Origin: Petroclostridium sp. X23
GTDB lineage: Bacteria; Bacillota; Clostridia; SK-Y3
DNA: 64,000 nt
NCBI RefSeq assembly: GCF_030013905.1
Contig: NZ_CP124862.1
Span: 868,001 to 932,000, forward strand
Reading direction: 5' to 3'
The position numbers and the translations under genes are program-made. The notes under the pieces were generated by a model. It ran no database searches. It saw only the letters and a program-made list of their open reading frames with translations, and was not told where the DNA came from. Position 1 is the stretch's first letter. Each line of letters begins with the position of its first letter. Below are positions 35,289-43,830 of this stretch, in pieces.

Positions 35289-35594
35289 TTATCCTGTAAT
35301 GAGATTTAGAATCTCTTTGGCAAAGGTAATAATTACGCCACCCGCAAGGGTCAAAAAACCGTTTGCTCTTTGGGATGGGTCGTGAGATTTAAGGGAAAGA
35401 CCTATCTGCACAATACCAAAGCCCAGCAGAATCATCCCTATTGCACGGATCAATCCAAAAATAAAATCCGATAGATTATTCACTACAGTCAGTGGATCAT
35501 TGGCAGCATAAGCCTGTACGGTAAAAAGGGTAAACATTATTAACAATACACAGTATAAAGCAAAATTCTTTTTGATTCTTTTAGATATTTTCAT
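35289..35594 (-). CDS. Maff2-family small membrane protein
   Basis: A 101-residue protein: N-terminal signal-like helix, a loop (ANDPLTVVNNLSDF) and two further helices with GFGIVQIGLSLKSHDPSQ between. This matches the Maff2/TrbC-like pilin-sized proteins next to VirB6 in Gram-positive elements. GGAGGTATGACCAG precedes the ATG. Confidence 0.85.
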   Translation of the reverse strand: MKISKRIKKNFALYCVLLIMFTLFTVQAYAANDPLTVVNNLSDFIFGLIRAIGMILLGFGIVQIGLSLKSHDPSQRANGFLTLAGGVIITFAKEILNLITG

Positions 35595-35620
35595 CTGGTC
35601 ATACCTCCATAAATTGTTTT

Positions 35621-36558
35621 TTAGGCTTGCATTAAAGTTTCGAGTTCCTCCTCAGCGAGAAGCTCATAATCACTTTCCTCATTTAAAGCTATGTTCTTCC
35701 AGTTCACTGCATTTTCTGTATCTCCGTGCCTGAATGGTTCACTTCCGCCATCAACAGTCAGCTTTACATTGGTGTGTCTTAAAATATCATACTTGTCATC
35801 CATTAGCGCCCTTTCTCCCCGGATAAAAAGTAGAGCATAGCGGTTATCCAGCATTCGCACCTCATCAGGCGTTAAAAGCTCACGGCCGGATTGCTGAAAA
35901 TTGGTAGAATAGCTGCCGTTTCTCCCTTTACTAAGTCCGTAAGAATTGGTATCGATAGTCTCCTTGCCTAAAAGCTCTGACACATATTTGTGTGTGGATT
36001 GCTCATTGCCACCCAGGTACAGAAATTCATCGCAGTTACCTACAATAGATTCCCAAGTATCTTTAAACAGGGCTTTTAGCTGTGCTAGGTTTTGCAAAAT
36101 AATGGATACTGATATTTCTCGTGAACGCATGGTGGAAAGCAGCTTGTCAAATTCATCAGGAAGAGCGACATTAGAGAACTCGTCCATTACAAAATGCACA
36201 TGAACAGGAAGTCGTCCATCATAGACATGATCAGCAAGAAAGTAGAGCTGCTGGAATAGCTGTGTATAAAGCATTCCAACAATAAAATTAAAGCTGCTGT
36301 CATTGTCGGGAATTACTGCAAAAAGGATTAACAGAGCATTGGCTACACTATACCGATCAAAACGACTTTGTACATCTAAATATTTCTGAAATACAGTGCC
36401 GTCCTGTGCTACGGTTTGTGCCATATCATCAATCAGTAGTACACCATTTCACGTTGCTCCTGCTTTTGCTGTTTCCACACCTCTTTGTCAAAAGACTGAC
36501 CGTTTTGGGGAGTAGGCTGTTCATTTTGCTGTCGGAAAAGATCATCAAAACTACTCAT
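35621..36558 (-). pseudogene. ArdC-like N-terminus fused by deletion to VirD4 C-terminus
   Basis: ATG 36558 opens a frame (MSSFDDLFRQQNEQ) that stops at about 36433. One frame over, from 36424, the reading continues with VFQKYLDVQSRFDRY and ANALLIL, the start of ArdC-like ssDNA-binding domains. It then passes directly into FAVIPDNDSSFNFIVGM, the middle of a VirD4/TraG coupling protein, and on to a normal VirD4 end (Walker B VMDEFSNV kept, Walker A lost). So an internal deletion joined two adjacent genes in frame, plus a separate frameshift near the start. The coupling protein cannot work. Confidence 0.8.
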
Positions 36559-36564
36559 TCTTGC

Positions 36565-37105
36565 TTACCTCGCTTTCGATTTTGCTTTTTTAGATTTGGA
36601 TTGCTGTCCGTTTTGCTTAAGGTCCTGCTTTGTGACTTTGGGAAGTCCTTTAGCCGGTTCACGCTTGGGTTCCGCTTGCTCCTTCTGAGCAGCCTTAATT
36701 TCCCGTAGTTCTTCATGGACGGATCTTTTAGGCGACTCAATAGTACCCTCGGCGGCTTTCACGCTGTGCTCTAAGATAGGCTCGGACGGACGGGATTTCT
36801 CCATCGTCGCCGTCGTGGGGTTTGGGTCATCAACCGGTGGCGCAGTATAGAACGCCATAGCGCTTGGCTTCCTGCGTGAATTTCTTCAAATCTTCGTTTC
36901 GTACCGCAAATACTTTCAGTTCCTTGCCACTTCGCAAAAGCCCTTCTAAACGAGTCTTACCTCTGGTTTTTTTCTGATCTTTCAACACTGCATACAGGTA
37001 GGTAGCAAGATTTTTCGCTCCCTCTCCTGAAATTTTGGCCATTACTTCAATCCCTTTTAGACTCATGTTGACCATTTGATCCGCTGCGTCGGCTCCGTTG
37101 TTCAT
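36565..37105 (-). pseudogene. DUF3801 protein, internally deleted and frameshifted
   Basis: The first part (36830-37105) matches the DUF3801 N-terminus common in Tn1549-type elements (MVNMSLKGIEVMAKISGEG, later KKFTQEAKRYGVLYC) and then stops. The remaining charged tail (PNPTTATMEKSRPSEP to the Lys-rich end) continues in another frame from about 36858 to 36565. The DUF3801 core is missing between them. It overlaps the relaxase end by 59 bp. Probably non-functional. Confidence 0.7.
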
Positions 37106-38453
37106 ATGCCTTCTCCTCCTTTCTTTGATGAATTTCCTCCTGCTGGACTTGAAGCAGTTTCTGCTTCATTCCTTCAGAACGTGACAGGATACCCGTACAT
37201 AGTTTCACCTCCTTTCGAAGTAGGGTCAGCTTCTTTGAGAGACCGGTAATTTGCGTCTTGTATGCCAACGTCTGTTCATCGTCCCTGCACCGTCTCAATC
37301 GGTTATAAAGAGATTTGCGATCATTGACCAGAACTGCCATTTCCTGATTCAGTCCATTCTGATAGGAAAGGAGCTGTTCCTTGTTTTCAATATAATGAAT
37401 ACATAGGAGTTTCATTTGAGCGTTTAGTTCGTCCATGTGTCGGAGATCTTCACGCAACAAAAAATGCGTCCGTTTATTGGATACACATTGTTTTGGTAAA
37501 ATCCCCATCTTGTAAAGATAGTGAAAATAAAGAGCTTGCAAACCTTTGAGTTTTCTCTTAGTTTTCAGATTTATATTACCCCGTATGGTATACCGCTTTC
37601 GCTTTGGCTCTGGTAATATTTGAGGACGCTTCGGCACATGATTTTGAAGAATGCGTTGTTTAATAGCTTCCTCAGTGTAATCATTCCCAATGGTTTTCAA
37701 CCGGACAAACCGTTCCTTTCCCTGCGGGCGCACAGCCATATGCTTTACACCCGTCTTAACCTCATACCCCTGTTTACGGAGATTGGAGATAAATTGTGTA
37801 AAGGTCATGGCCTCAGCAATCGCTTTGTCCAAGTCTTCACGGATGAGACCTCGCCAGGTAGGTTTGCCTTCCTGTTCGGCTTTCCACTCAGCATAGTGTC
37901 TTGATTTCCCCCGTTGAGGATTTTCTATGACTGACAGGGAGTATTCGCAGCATAGCTGATCAGAGGTCTGGCGTAGAAGCGAATAGGTGGACTTATTATC
38001 GTAATACCTTTTGCCATCCATAAATGATACCGAGTTTAGAACAAAGTGATTATGAAGATGATTCTTATCAAGGTGAGTGGATACAATAACCTCAAATCGT
38101 TCACTCCAAAGCTTCTGTGCCAGCTTTACACCAATGGCGTGAGCAGTTTCCGGAGTAGCTTCTCCCGGAGCAAAGGATTGGTAGGCATGAAATGCAAGGA
38201 TGCCATCTGTTTTTTGGAATTGCAGCTTTGTTTTTGACATCTGCTCACAGGCAGTAGCCGGATCGCAGTTGATACCAGTGACATAAAACTGTTTTTCTGT
38301 TTTCTCTTCCTGTACAGTATATTTCAGCACATCTTTCAAACCTTGAAAATCGGAAGTTGAGAAACTGTGGTTTTCTGTTTTATCGGGATTTGTGGCATAC
38401 TCGATTACCCGGTCAAGGCGGTCTTTTATATCCCATATTGCAGTGGTTGCCAT
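37047..38453 (-). CDS. MOBP-type relaxase
   Basis: A 468-residue relaxase/mobilisation nuclease. The N-terminal catalytic domain shows the metal-binding HxxxxHxHxH-like block STHLDKNHLHNHFVLNSV, then a Lys/Arg-rich helical tail. It would nick oriT and lead the strand into the recipient. Full-length and intact. Overlaps mobC by 41 bp. The likely oriT is just upstream at about 38838-38990. Confidence 0.9.
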   Translation of the reverse strand: MATTAIWDIKDRLDRVIEYATNPDKTENHSFSTSDFQGLKDVLKYTVQEEKTEKQFYVTGINCDPATACEQMSKTKLQFQKTDGILAFHAYQSFAPGEATPETAHAIGVKLAQKLWSERFEVIVSTHLDKNHLHNHFVLNSVSFMDGKRYYDNKSTYSLLRQTSDQLCCEYSLSVIENPQRGKSRHYAEWKAEQEGKPTWRGLIREDLDKAIAEAMTFTQFISNLRKQGYEVKTGVKHMAVRPQGKERFVRLKTIGNDYTEEAIKQRILQNHVPKRPQILPEPKRKRYTIRGNINLKTKRKLKGLQALYFHYLYKMGILPKQCVSNKRTHFLLREDLRHMDELNAQMKLLCIHYIENKEQLLSYQNGLNQEMAVLVNDRKSLYNRLRRCRDDEQTLAYKTQITGLSKKLTLLRKEVKLCTGILSRSEGMKQKLLQVQQEEIHQRKEEKAYEQRSRRSGSNGQHESKRD

Positions 38454-38787
38454 TACTGTCCCTCCTTTCCGGTAAAGTAACAGCCGTTTGTATATCTAGC
38501 ACTGCTTTCCGAAGGCGATTGGCTTCATACTGAAAAACTGTCTTGTCTATGTGACCTGTGGCATTTGCCTTTGCTGCAAGCTGGTTCAGATTATTTCCAA
38601 TAGCATGAAGCTCCTTTATCATTGAGTGATAGTCGAGAGGTGGAAGCTCTTTAGGGACATAGCCGCTAATGAGGGCACGAATAAATGCTTCCTGCGAAAG
38701 TCCCGTTTTATTCACCTGCTGAGCCAGATGCTGCTGCTCTTCATGATTCAAACGTACAATGATTTGAATGTTCCGTTTTCTCATCGT
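38413..38787 (-). CDS. MobC-family relaxosome accessory protein
   Basis: About 124 residues. The N-terminus MRKRNIQIIVRLNHEEQQHL has a ribbon-helix-helix-like pattern, and the C-terminal MobC region (LHAIGNNLNQLAAKANATGHID) is clear. It assists the relaxase at oriT. The start is taken at 38787 with AAAGGATG upstream. Confidence 0.88.
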   Translation of the reverse strand, partial: TMRKRNIQIIVRLNHEEQQHLAQQVNKTGLSQEAFIRALISGYVPKELPPLDYHSMIKELHAIGNNLNQLAAKANATGHIDKTVFQYEANRLRKAVLDIQTAVTLPERRDSNGNHCNMGYKRPP

Positions 38788-38837
38788 TCCGCATCCTTTC
38801 ATTGATATTTTCAATTTCACTCACTTTCATTTTTTGC

Positions 38838-38990
38838 AACAAAAAAGCCGCCAACTGCATTTCTGCAAACTGACAGCTAACGCATCGGGGTATTAGGGGA
38901 ACCCTAACAAGCGAATTTGGCTATCCAAATTCAGTGCTTGCTACAACATAAGACACTGGTCTTATGTTGATACTTACAGTTGGCTTTAGA
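38838..38990. other. Candidate oriT region
   Basis: The non-coding stretch upstream of mobC-relaxase contains several inverted repeats: ttaggggaaccctaa, gcgaatttgg with ccaaattcagtgc, and caacataagac with gtcttatgttg. The position directly ahead of MobC and the relaxase and the nested repeats are typical of oriT; the nic site itself I cannot assign. Confidence 0.6.
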
Positions 38991-39015
38991 TATCACATGC
39001 CGAAAAAAGCATCTG

Positions 39016-39234
39016 TCATCGCTCATGTTCATACCGCTTTTGTTTCCGGTACTGCTCATCCATCTCTTTTTCATGTGATGTAAATTCCACCCCAGTGAAG
39101 TGCTCGGCATCAAGGATATACTCCTGATTGTTATATGCTTGTCGAACCATTTCCTCTGCCTGATGTGCATTTTCGGCTTGGATTTCAACGGTCATGCAAA
39201 GTGCTTCCTTTATTTCCACTTGATAGGTTCTCAT
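39016..39234 (-). CDS. DpnD/PcfM-family small protein
   Basis: About 72 residues from MRTYQVEIKEAL, with KKEALxxxVEIxAxNxxEA-type features of the DpnD/PcfM family, frequent on conjugative elements. GGAGGG lies about ten bases ahead of the ATG at 39234. Function unknown. It marks the outer edge of the conjugation block; a terminator-like hairpin precedes it. Confidence 0.72.
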   Translation of the reverse strand: MRTYQVEIKEALCMTVEIQAENAHQAEEMVRQAYNNQEYILDAEHFTGVEFTSHEKEMDEQYRKQKRYEHER

Positions 39235-39266
39235 TATGGCAAACCCTCCTTTCTTGATTTTTTGCA

Positions 39267-39299
39267 AAGAAAAAAGACGCTGATTTTTCAACGTCTTTC
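39267..39299. terminator. Terminator-like hairpin
   Basis: The sequences aaagacg and cgtcttt pair around a 12-nt loop, with an A-run on the plus strand that becomes a T-run for minus-strand transcripts coming from the right. It would insulate the conjugation block from the YnfA/CopZ-like genes. Confidence 0.6.
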
Positions 39300-39374
39300 T
39301 ATCTAAATATTCCAAATTGGTATGCACTTGACTGAAGTCACGACAATATATTGTACATTTTTAAAAAATGTGTA

Positions 39375-39709
39375 TTAAGTTCTCGGAGCGTACATAATAA
39401 TAGCAACTCCAATGAGTGCGATAAACCCACCAATCAGGTTGAATTTATCTGGCATTACCTTATCTACCTGCCACCCCCATAGAATCGAAAGAATAATAAA
39501 TATGCCTCCGTAAGTTGCATATACTCTTCCAAAAGAGGTATTTGGAGGTTGAAGTGTAGGAACAATTCCGTATAGAATCAGAATAATAGCACCTGCAGCC
39601 CCATATAAAATACCTTTTCCTCCACGCAACCACAGCCAAAGCAAATAGCCACCACCTATTTCAAATATTCCTGCTATCAAAAAATAAGATAAATATTGGA
39701 AATTTCCAT
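39375..39709 (-). pseudogene. YnfA-family membrane protein with start-proximal frameshift
   Basis: A protein body of 101 residues ([20 protein letters not shown] onward) with four helices is typical of YnfA/UPF0060. The proper start ATG at 39709, with AAGGAG five bases ahead, is in a different frame: it reads into TGA within a run of six T bases. Adding one T restores a continuous YnfA protein. This is therefore a homopolymer indel, either real, phase-variable, or a sequencing error. Without it, translation must begin at a TTG (39680) that lacks a ribosome binding site. Function of the family is unproven. Confidence 0.75.
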
Positions 39710-39788
39710 AAAATCTCCTTTATATATCTATAAATAATATCAAACCCATACGACACCAGTTATAATGTGCCACATAAACAATTTGTCC

Positions 39789-40265
39789 CTATTTCATTGA
39801 TACTCCCCTATCAATTGCACCCTGAATTATTTGATGGCAACACTTACCTAATGGATTGCTCTTCTGGCATTGTGAATTTTTCATTGCTCCAGTAAGTACA
39901 ACAATATCTCTAACACTCTTTGCACCATCTTTTATAACAGCATTTATTACTTGTTCCTCTGTTACTTTACTACAGTAGCAAGCATATTTAGGATTAGCAT
40001 CTTTTTTAAACCATATGGGTACTTTTACTTGCTGTTTATTAAATTTGATATTAGATTTTATATTATAGTAAGTAATATCACATTCCTCATCCATACATAA
40101 AAAATAATCATTGCCATCAACTTGTTCCATTAGCTCGTCAAGTATCATATGCTTTACTGTAATGTTTTTTACAAGAGCACCTCGTTTTCCGCATACAGGA
40201 CATAAATTCTCGTTTTCTATATCACAAGAAAATTTTTCTGAATTTCCACAACAGCATTTATTCAA
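39789..40265 (-). CDS. CopZ-like [2Fe-2S] metallochaperone
   Basis: A 158-residue protein combining an N-terminal zinc-ribbon-like part (MNKCCCGNS, CPVCGKRG, CMDEECDITYY) with a C-terminal BFD-like [2Fe-2S] domain (CYCSKVTEEQV and C-x-KCCHQIIQGAI). This is the architecture of the N-terminal half of archaeal CopZ, which holds [2Fe-2S] and zinc and can reduce copper. No HMA domain is attached. TTG start at 40265 with AAGGAGG. Probably metal handling; the metal is inferred. Confidence 0.8.
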   Translation of the reverse strand: MNKCCCGNSEKFSCDIENENLCPVCGKRGALVKNITVKHMILDELMEQVDGNDYFLCMDEECDITYYNIKSNIKFNKQQVKVPIWFKKDANPKYACYCSKVTEEQVINAVIKDGAKSVRDIVVLTGAMKNSQCQKSNPLGKCCHQIIQGAIDRGVSMK

Positions 40266-40384
40266 AGTTTTTTCCTCCTTAATTCACTTTCTTCACTAAT
40301 CTCGCAAGTATATATATTATTTATACTTCCTTCGGTATTGATTGACCAAGTCCAATAAGTTTCCTTATGGCTTCCCCAAATCCT

Positions 40385-40676
40385 TTATTTTAATGTGACA
40401 TGCACTTCTTTCCCAAGGCATCGGGCGACTTTAACGAGAAAGTCAAGGGATAAGGGATGGATTGTACGTTCCGCTTTCTAGACGGCTGATATTGGATTTC
40501 TGAGTTCCAACTCGGAGCGCCAATTCTTCCTGAGTGATGTTTTGACTTATTCGTGCTTCGAGAATTTGAGAAATCACATCATAGCGTGGTTTTAGCCTGT
40601 CGTATTCCGCTTTAAATTCTTCATCTCTCACTAAAAGTTCTTTCACTTCTGAAAACTTTACTCCTGCTTTACTCAT
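40385..40676 (-). pseudogene. HigA-like XRE antitoxin gene broken by a 7-bp duplication
   Basis: The protein starts MSKAGVKFSEVKELL and carries a Cro/C1 HTH (ITQEELALRVGTQKSNISRLE). After YNPSL it runs into a stop because the heptamer ATCCCTT is present twice in tandem. Removing one copy gives DFLVKVARCLGKEVHVTLK, the normal end of HigA-type antitoxins, to a stop at 40385. No toxin partner is visible. The truncated protein still has the whole HTH. Confidence 0.8.
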
Positions 40677-40696
40677 ATCCTACCTTTCCTTCGCTT

Positions 40697-41308
40697 TTAT
40701 AGCTCTCCACAATCCTGCAAAACAATTTTCAAAAAATCATGAAGAGAAAAATCCGGATTGCCATAACAGGCAACAGTACCCACCATAAAGCAGTCGGATT
40801 CCAATTTACTGTTACGAATTTGCTCTGCCCGTCGGATTGCCTGCTTTACATCCTCTAGAGTAATTTGCTTTAGTATTCTATCAATGTTTGCTTTTTCTTT
40901 AATATTCGCCTCCTGGCTTAGCCCATATATTCTGCGTACATCGGTAACATAAGCATCATTTGAGGCAACCGGCCTATTAAAATCTTCTTTATGAAGTATA
41001 AACCATAAATCTATGTTTACATTGCTATAAGCGTGATAAACATTTTTTCCTTTTTCCTTACGGCTTTTCCGTTGGAGCTGTTCACAAATCATTATATTTC
41101 TGCGAAATTCCTCTTCCTTGAAATCATAATCAAATAAAGCAGCATTATCGTACTCTGTGTAGTTTTTCTTTAGCCTTTCCGGCAAACCATACGTCGTATT
41201 AAAAGTAACAACACGCTGCGGGAATTTTTTCAGCAGAAAAGCAACATGCTTTAAATACATTTCTTCTTGTTGACCCTCACAGACGCAAAAGTAAGTTTTA
41301 CGATACAT
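40697..41308 (-). CDS. RloB/AbiLii-family defence protein
   Basis: A 203-residue protein beginning YFCVCEGQQEEMYLK, the TOPRIM-like start of RloB proteins (acidic residue in CEG), with a later conserved NVNIDLWFILH stretch. Together with an AAA15-type ATPase it forms the RloA/RloB or AbiL abortive-infection module. The upstream ATPase ends 12 bp before its start, so the two form an operon. The acidic motif suggests nuclease-like activity; no experiment is implied. Confidence 0.82.
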   Translation of the reverse strand: MYRKTYFCVCEGQQEEMYLKHVAFLLKKFPQRVVTFNTTYGLPERLKKNYTEYDNAALFDYDFKEEEFRRNIMICEQLQRKSRKEKGKNVYHAYSNVNIDLWFILHKEDFNRPVASNDAYVTDVRRIYGLSQEANIKEKANIDRILKQITLEDVKQAIRRAEQIRNSKLESDCFMVGTVACYGNPDFSLHDFLKIVLQDCGEL

Positions 41309-41320
41309 TATTCTCCCTCC

Positions 41321-42610
41321 TTAAGATTCCTTTGCAAAAAGTTTGGAAAAGTCTATATACGGAAGTGTACCGTATTTCCCTTTAAAATAGTTTAGCAGAT
41401 AATTTTGATCATTCCTTACATCTGTAGAGCCAAAATCAGCAAGCGAATAAACCGTGCTTTCAAAGGTGTCTTTATCTTTTTCTACAAATTTAATTTGATC
41501 ACGACGGAATATCTTGTTGTTTAGGTAAATTGGGTTATGGGTAGTGAATATAAGCTGTGCGCCCTTTTTATTTACCGATTGGTCGTTAAATAAAGCGATA
41601 ATACCTTTAATCAATTCCGGATGGATTGCTGCATCAAATTCATCTAGTACAAATACGCCACCCTTCGTGAATAGGGTTTCAAATGGAATAGCAAAATCCA
41701 ATAGTTTCAGTGTTCCTCTTGATTCCATGAATTCCGCAGGAACCATTACATCCCGCTTACCTGACTTATAGATAGAGACAAGCTCCATGTCAGCAGAATG
41801 CTCTTCCTCCGATTTTTGAGATTTAAACAGGATTCTCTGTGGACCGAAATCCGCATTTTTTACAAAGCCGTCTAATGTCTTATTCCATGCCAGAAAATCT
41901 TTATCTGGCATATCAGCTGCAGAAAATGTAAGGTTAGTTTTCTTAAGTGTAAAATCGCTGACTACAACCAGCTTATTCTTAAAAAAGTCAATTACTTCAT
42001 CTGCAATCTCACTACTGATAACGGTTTTGAATGCATGTGTTAAAAACAGTTCAGTGGGATCAAGGTTTTTATTGATTTTATTTTCAAATTCTGCCAACAG
42101 CTTTTCATCATACTGTATAAGAGAAAGCACCTTTTTATCCCGCTTGATTGCAACTCGCTGCAGACTGCGCTCAAAAATCTGAATCAATGTTTTATTATTG
42201 TTTATCCATAGTTGTTCGGATACAATCTGCCTTTTGTCCTTGTCAAACGACTTGGTTAGCACTTCAAAAGAATACAAAAAACGCGATTCCTCGTTTGTAA
42301 ACTCTATTTCAAATAACATAGGTTTTTGTTCTGAACTATGGGCAAACGGGTATAATTCCAGATTATTCAAATCCGACGAAAAAGCCTCTAGGGAGCCTTG
42401 CAAGACAATCTCCCTCATTATCGCCAGTGACATAATTATATTGGATTTCCCACTTGCATTTGCTCCATATATGACAGCAGATGGAAGAATACGTAATTTA
42501 TTTTCTCGGATAAGATTTTCATCTAAAGTTCGCTGTGCTCCCGCCTCCATATTTAGTTTCGTCTTGCTCTTAAAGGAGCGAAAATTTTCAAATACATAAT
42601 TTATCAGCAT
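41321..42610 (-). CDS. RloA/AbiLi-family AAA15 ATPase
   Basis: A 429-residue SMC/ABC-like ATPase: VFENFRSFKSKTKL at the start, Walker A YGANASGKSN, a signature region, and Walker B with the extended FVLDEFDAAIHPEL, then a switch His (FTTHNP). These features define COG1106/AAA15 proteins of phage-defence pairs such as AbiL, PARIS and related systems. The RloB-type partner directly downstream indicates AbiL/RloAB. Full-length with a clean GGAGG site. Confidence 0.87.
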   Translation of the reverse strand: MLINYVFENFRSFKSKTKLNMEAGAQRTLDENLIRENKLRILPSAVIYGANASGKSNIIMSLAIMREIVLQGSLEAFSSDLNNLELYPFAHSSEQKPMLFEIEFTNEESRFLYSFEVLTKSFDKDKRQIVSEQLWINNNKTLIQIFERSLQRVAIKRDKKVLSLIQYDEKLLAEFENKINKNLDPTELFLTHAFKTVISSEIADEVIDFFKNKLVVVSDFTLKKTNLTFSAADMPDKDFLAWNKTLDGFVKNADFGPQRILFKSQKSEEEHSADMELVSIYKSGKRDVMVPAEFMESRGTLKLLDFAIPFETLFTKGGVFVLDEFDAAIHPELIKGIIALFNDQSVNKKGAQLIFTTHNPIYLNNKIFRRDQIKFVEKDKDTFESTVYSLADFGSTDVRNDQNYLLNYFKGKYGTLPYIDFSKLFAKES

Positions 42611-42754
42611 ATAACATCCTCCTTAGAGTTTGTATATAATCTCGCAAACTCCTTCTTATATTATACCCGATTTTTATAAAAAATGCAATTAAATTGAGGT
42701 AAAATCTCAAACCAATCAATATTTTTTTAATTTGTCTTTATATCTCCTACTCAG

Positions 42755-42797
42755 TACAACTACACTCTATGCTATACCATATTAGAGTGTAGTTGTA
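42755..42797. terminator. Perfect 14-bp hairpin
   Basis: The arms tacaactacactct (42755-42768) and its exact complement (42784-42797), 15-nt loop. It lies just past the stop of the minus-strand gene ending at 42802. No T-run; probably a weak terminator or stability element. The rest of 42611-42754 is AT-rich and empty. Confidence 0.55.
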
Positions 42798-42801
42798 TAC
42801 A

Positions 42802-43280
42802 TCAAAAAGGAGAGCCAGAAAAATCTTTTATCTTTGATATGCAACTTTCATCACTATTTATAGAATATTGTACCAACGGAATCTTATTGCCTTTACTGTC
42901 TTTAACATCAATGGCTATCGATTCATAGTCACATACTCGACGATTATTAATCTTTCTTAAGGTTAAAAATTTACCTTCTTTTAAATTTCGTTTTATTTGG
43001 CTGTTAATCATTAAATAAATTTTCTCTTTATCTGCAATGATTTCTTGCAAAAACATTTGCGTATTATGATCTTCAAAAATCCGTTTATTAATTTTATAAT
43101 GTTCCTGTTTCACGTAGTCCTGAACCTCAATTTCAAATGTTAATGCTTTATTATATTGCGAATTTTTAATATCATAAAAGAATCCATATAAGATATTATC
43201 ACTATTAGGATATAGTAAATAAATAACACTAACATATTACACGCAGCAATTATACTTATAACCATTATAAATTTTTTCAT
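42802..43280 (-). pseudogene. Frameshifted exported protein of unknown family
   Basis: ATG 43280 opens MKKFIMVISIIAACNMLVLF, a signal-peptide-like start. Near 43205 the frame breaks, and the other frame continues YPNSDNILYGFFYDIKNSQ into TFEIEVQDYVKQEHYKINKR and on to the end at 42802. One small indel separates the halves. The downstream half alone can be read from a GTG at 43113, but without a ribosome binding site. I do not recognise the family. Confidence 0.55.
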
Positions 43281-43481
43281 CGTGCACATCTCCCTACATA
43301 TCAGGCTTTTCATCGGCTTTTAAAATTGCGTCTACAGTTAATAAGAAACTACTGTGTTGAAGGCCAACAAGGTACTTTCTGCACTCTTTCTGTACCCGTC
43401 CGAACTAAGTCATCATATCCTCCATAATTTCCGAAGGATTCCCGTGGTACACTTACGGCATATACAAGAACAAATAATTCA

Positions 43482-43588
43482 GATATGTATATATTCAGAT
43501 TATTTGCCTTTGCCGTCTCAACGATACTGCAAATAACAGCACTGGCTTCATCTCCCTTGGTAATATCGCTGAAAAACCAGTTCCTCCT
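43482..43588 (-). pseudogene. IS66 transposase fragment (minus strand)
   Basis: The minus-strand translation reads RRNWFFSDITKGDEASA and then VETAKANNLN, matching the C-terminal part of IS66 transposases (RKNWLFSDSPKGAxASA). About 35 codons remain. It faces away from a second IS66 fragment beginning 20-30 bp to the right. Confidence 0.7.
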
Positions 43589-43606
43589 CTTATGTTTTCA
43601 AAACAC

Positions 43607-43722
43607 GCAAGAGGGGGAACTGGCCTATTCAGTGGAAGTCCCGAAGGATCTGCCGCAAGTACTGCCGTTTACAGCATTATCGAAAGCGCCAAGGTCGATG
43701 GCTTGAATCCATACAAAGTTTG
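43607..43722 (+). pseudogene. IS66 transposase fragment (plus strand)
   Basis: The plus-strand reading gives GLFSGSPEGSAASTA and YSIIESAKVDGLNPYK, again the IS66 C-terminal segment. The two fragments are different sequences (not a simple palindrome) but share the inverted motif ccagttcc/ggaactgg at the join. Both are too short to function. The rest of 43281-43830 is otherwise empty. Confidence 0.7.
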
Positions 43723-43830
43723 GGTTTTAAGTGTGAATTTTGATATATTGAACTTTTTTATTTCATCAAAATGACCTCATAGTTATTGTAGAAGATCATT
43801 ATACTATAACTTTTATTATTTCAATTCAAA

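Noticed and set aside
38931..39188. 85-codon frame overlapping the PcfM-like gene
   Set aside because: It is a shadow frame of the better supported gene and extends into the oriT-like repeats.
40310..40384. Remnant of a P-type ATPase (reading EAIRKLIGLGQSIPKEV) between the HigA-like and CopZ-like genes
   Set aside because: The match to the [10 protein letters not shown] motif of CopA covers only about ten residues and ends in a stop; too short to support.
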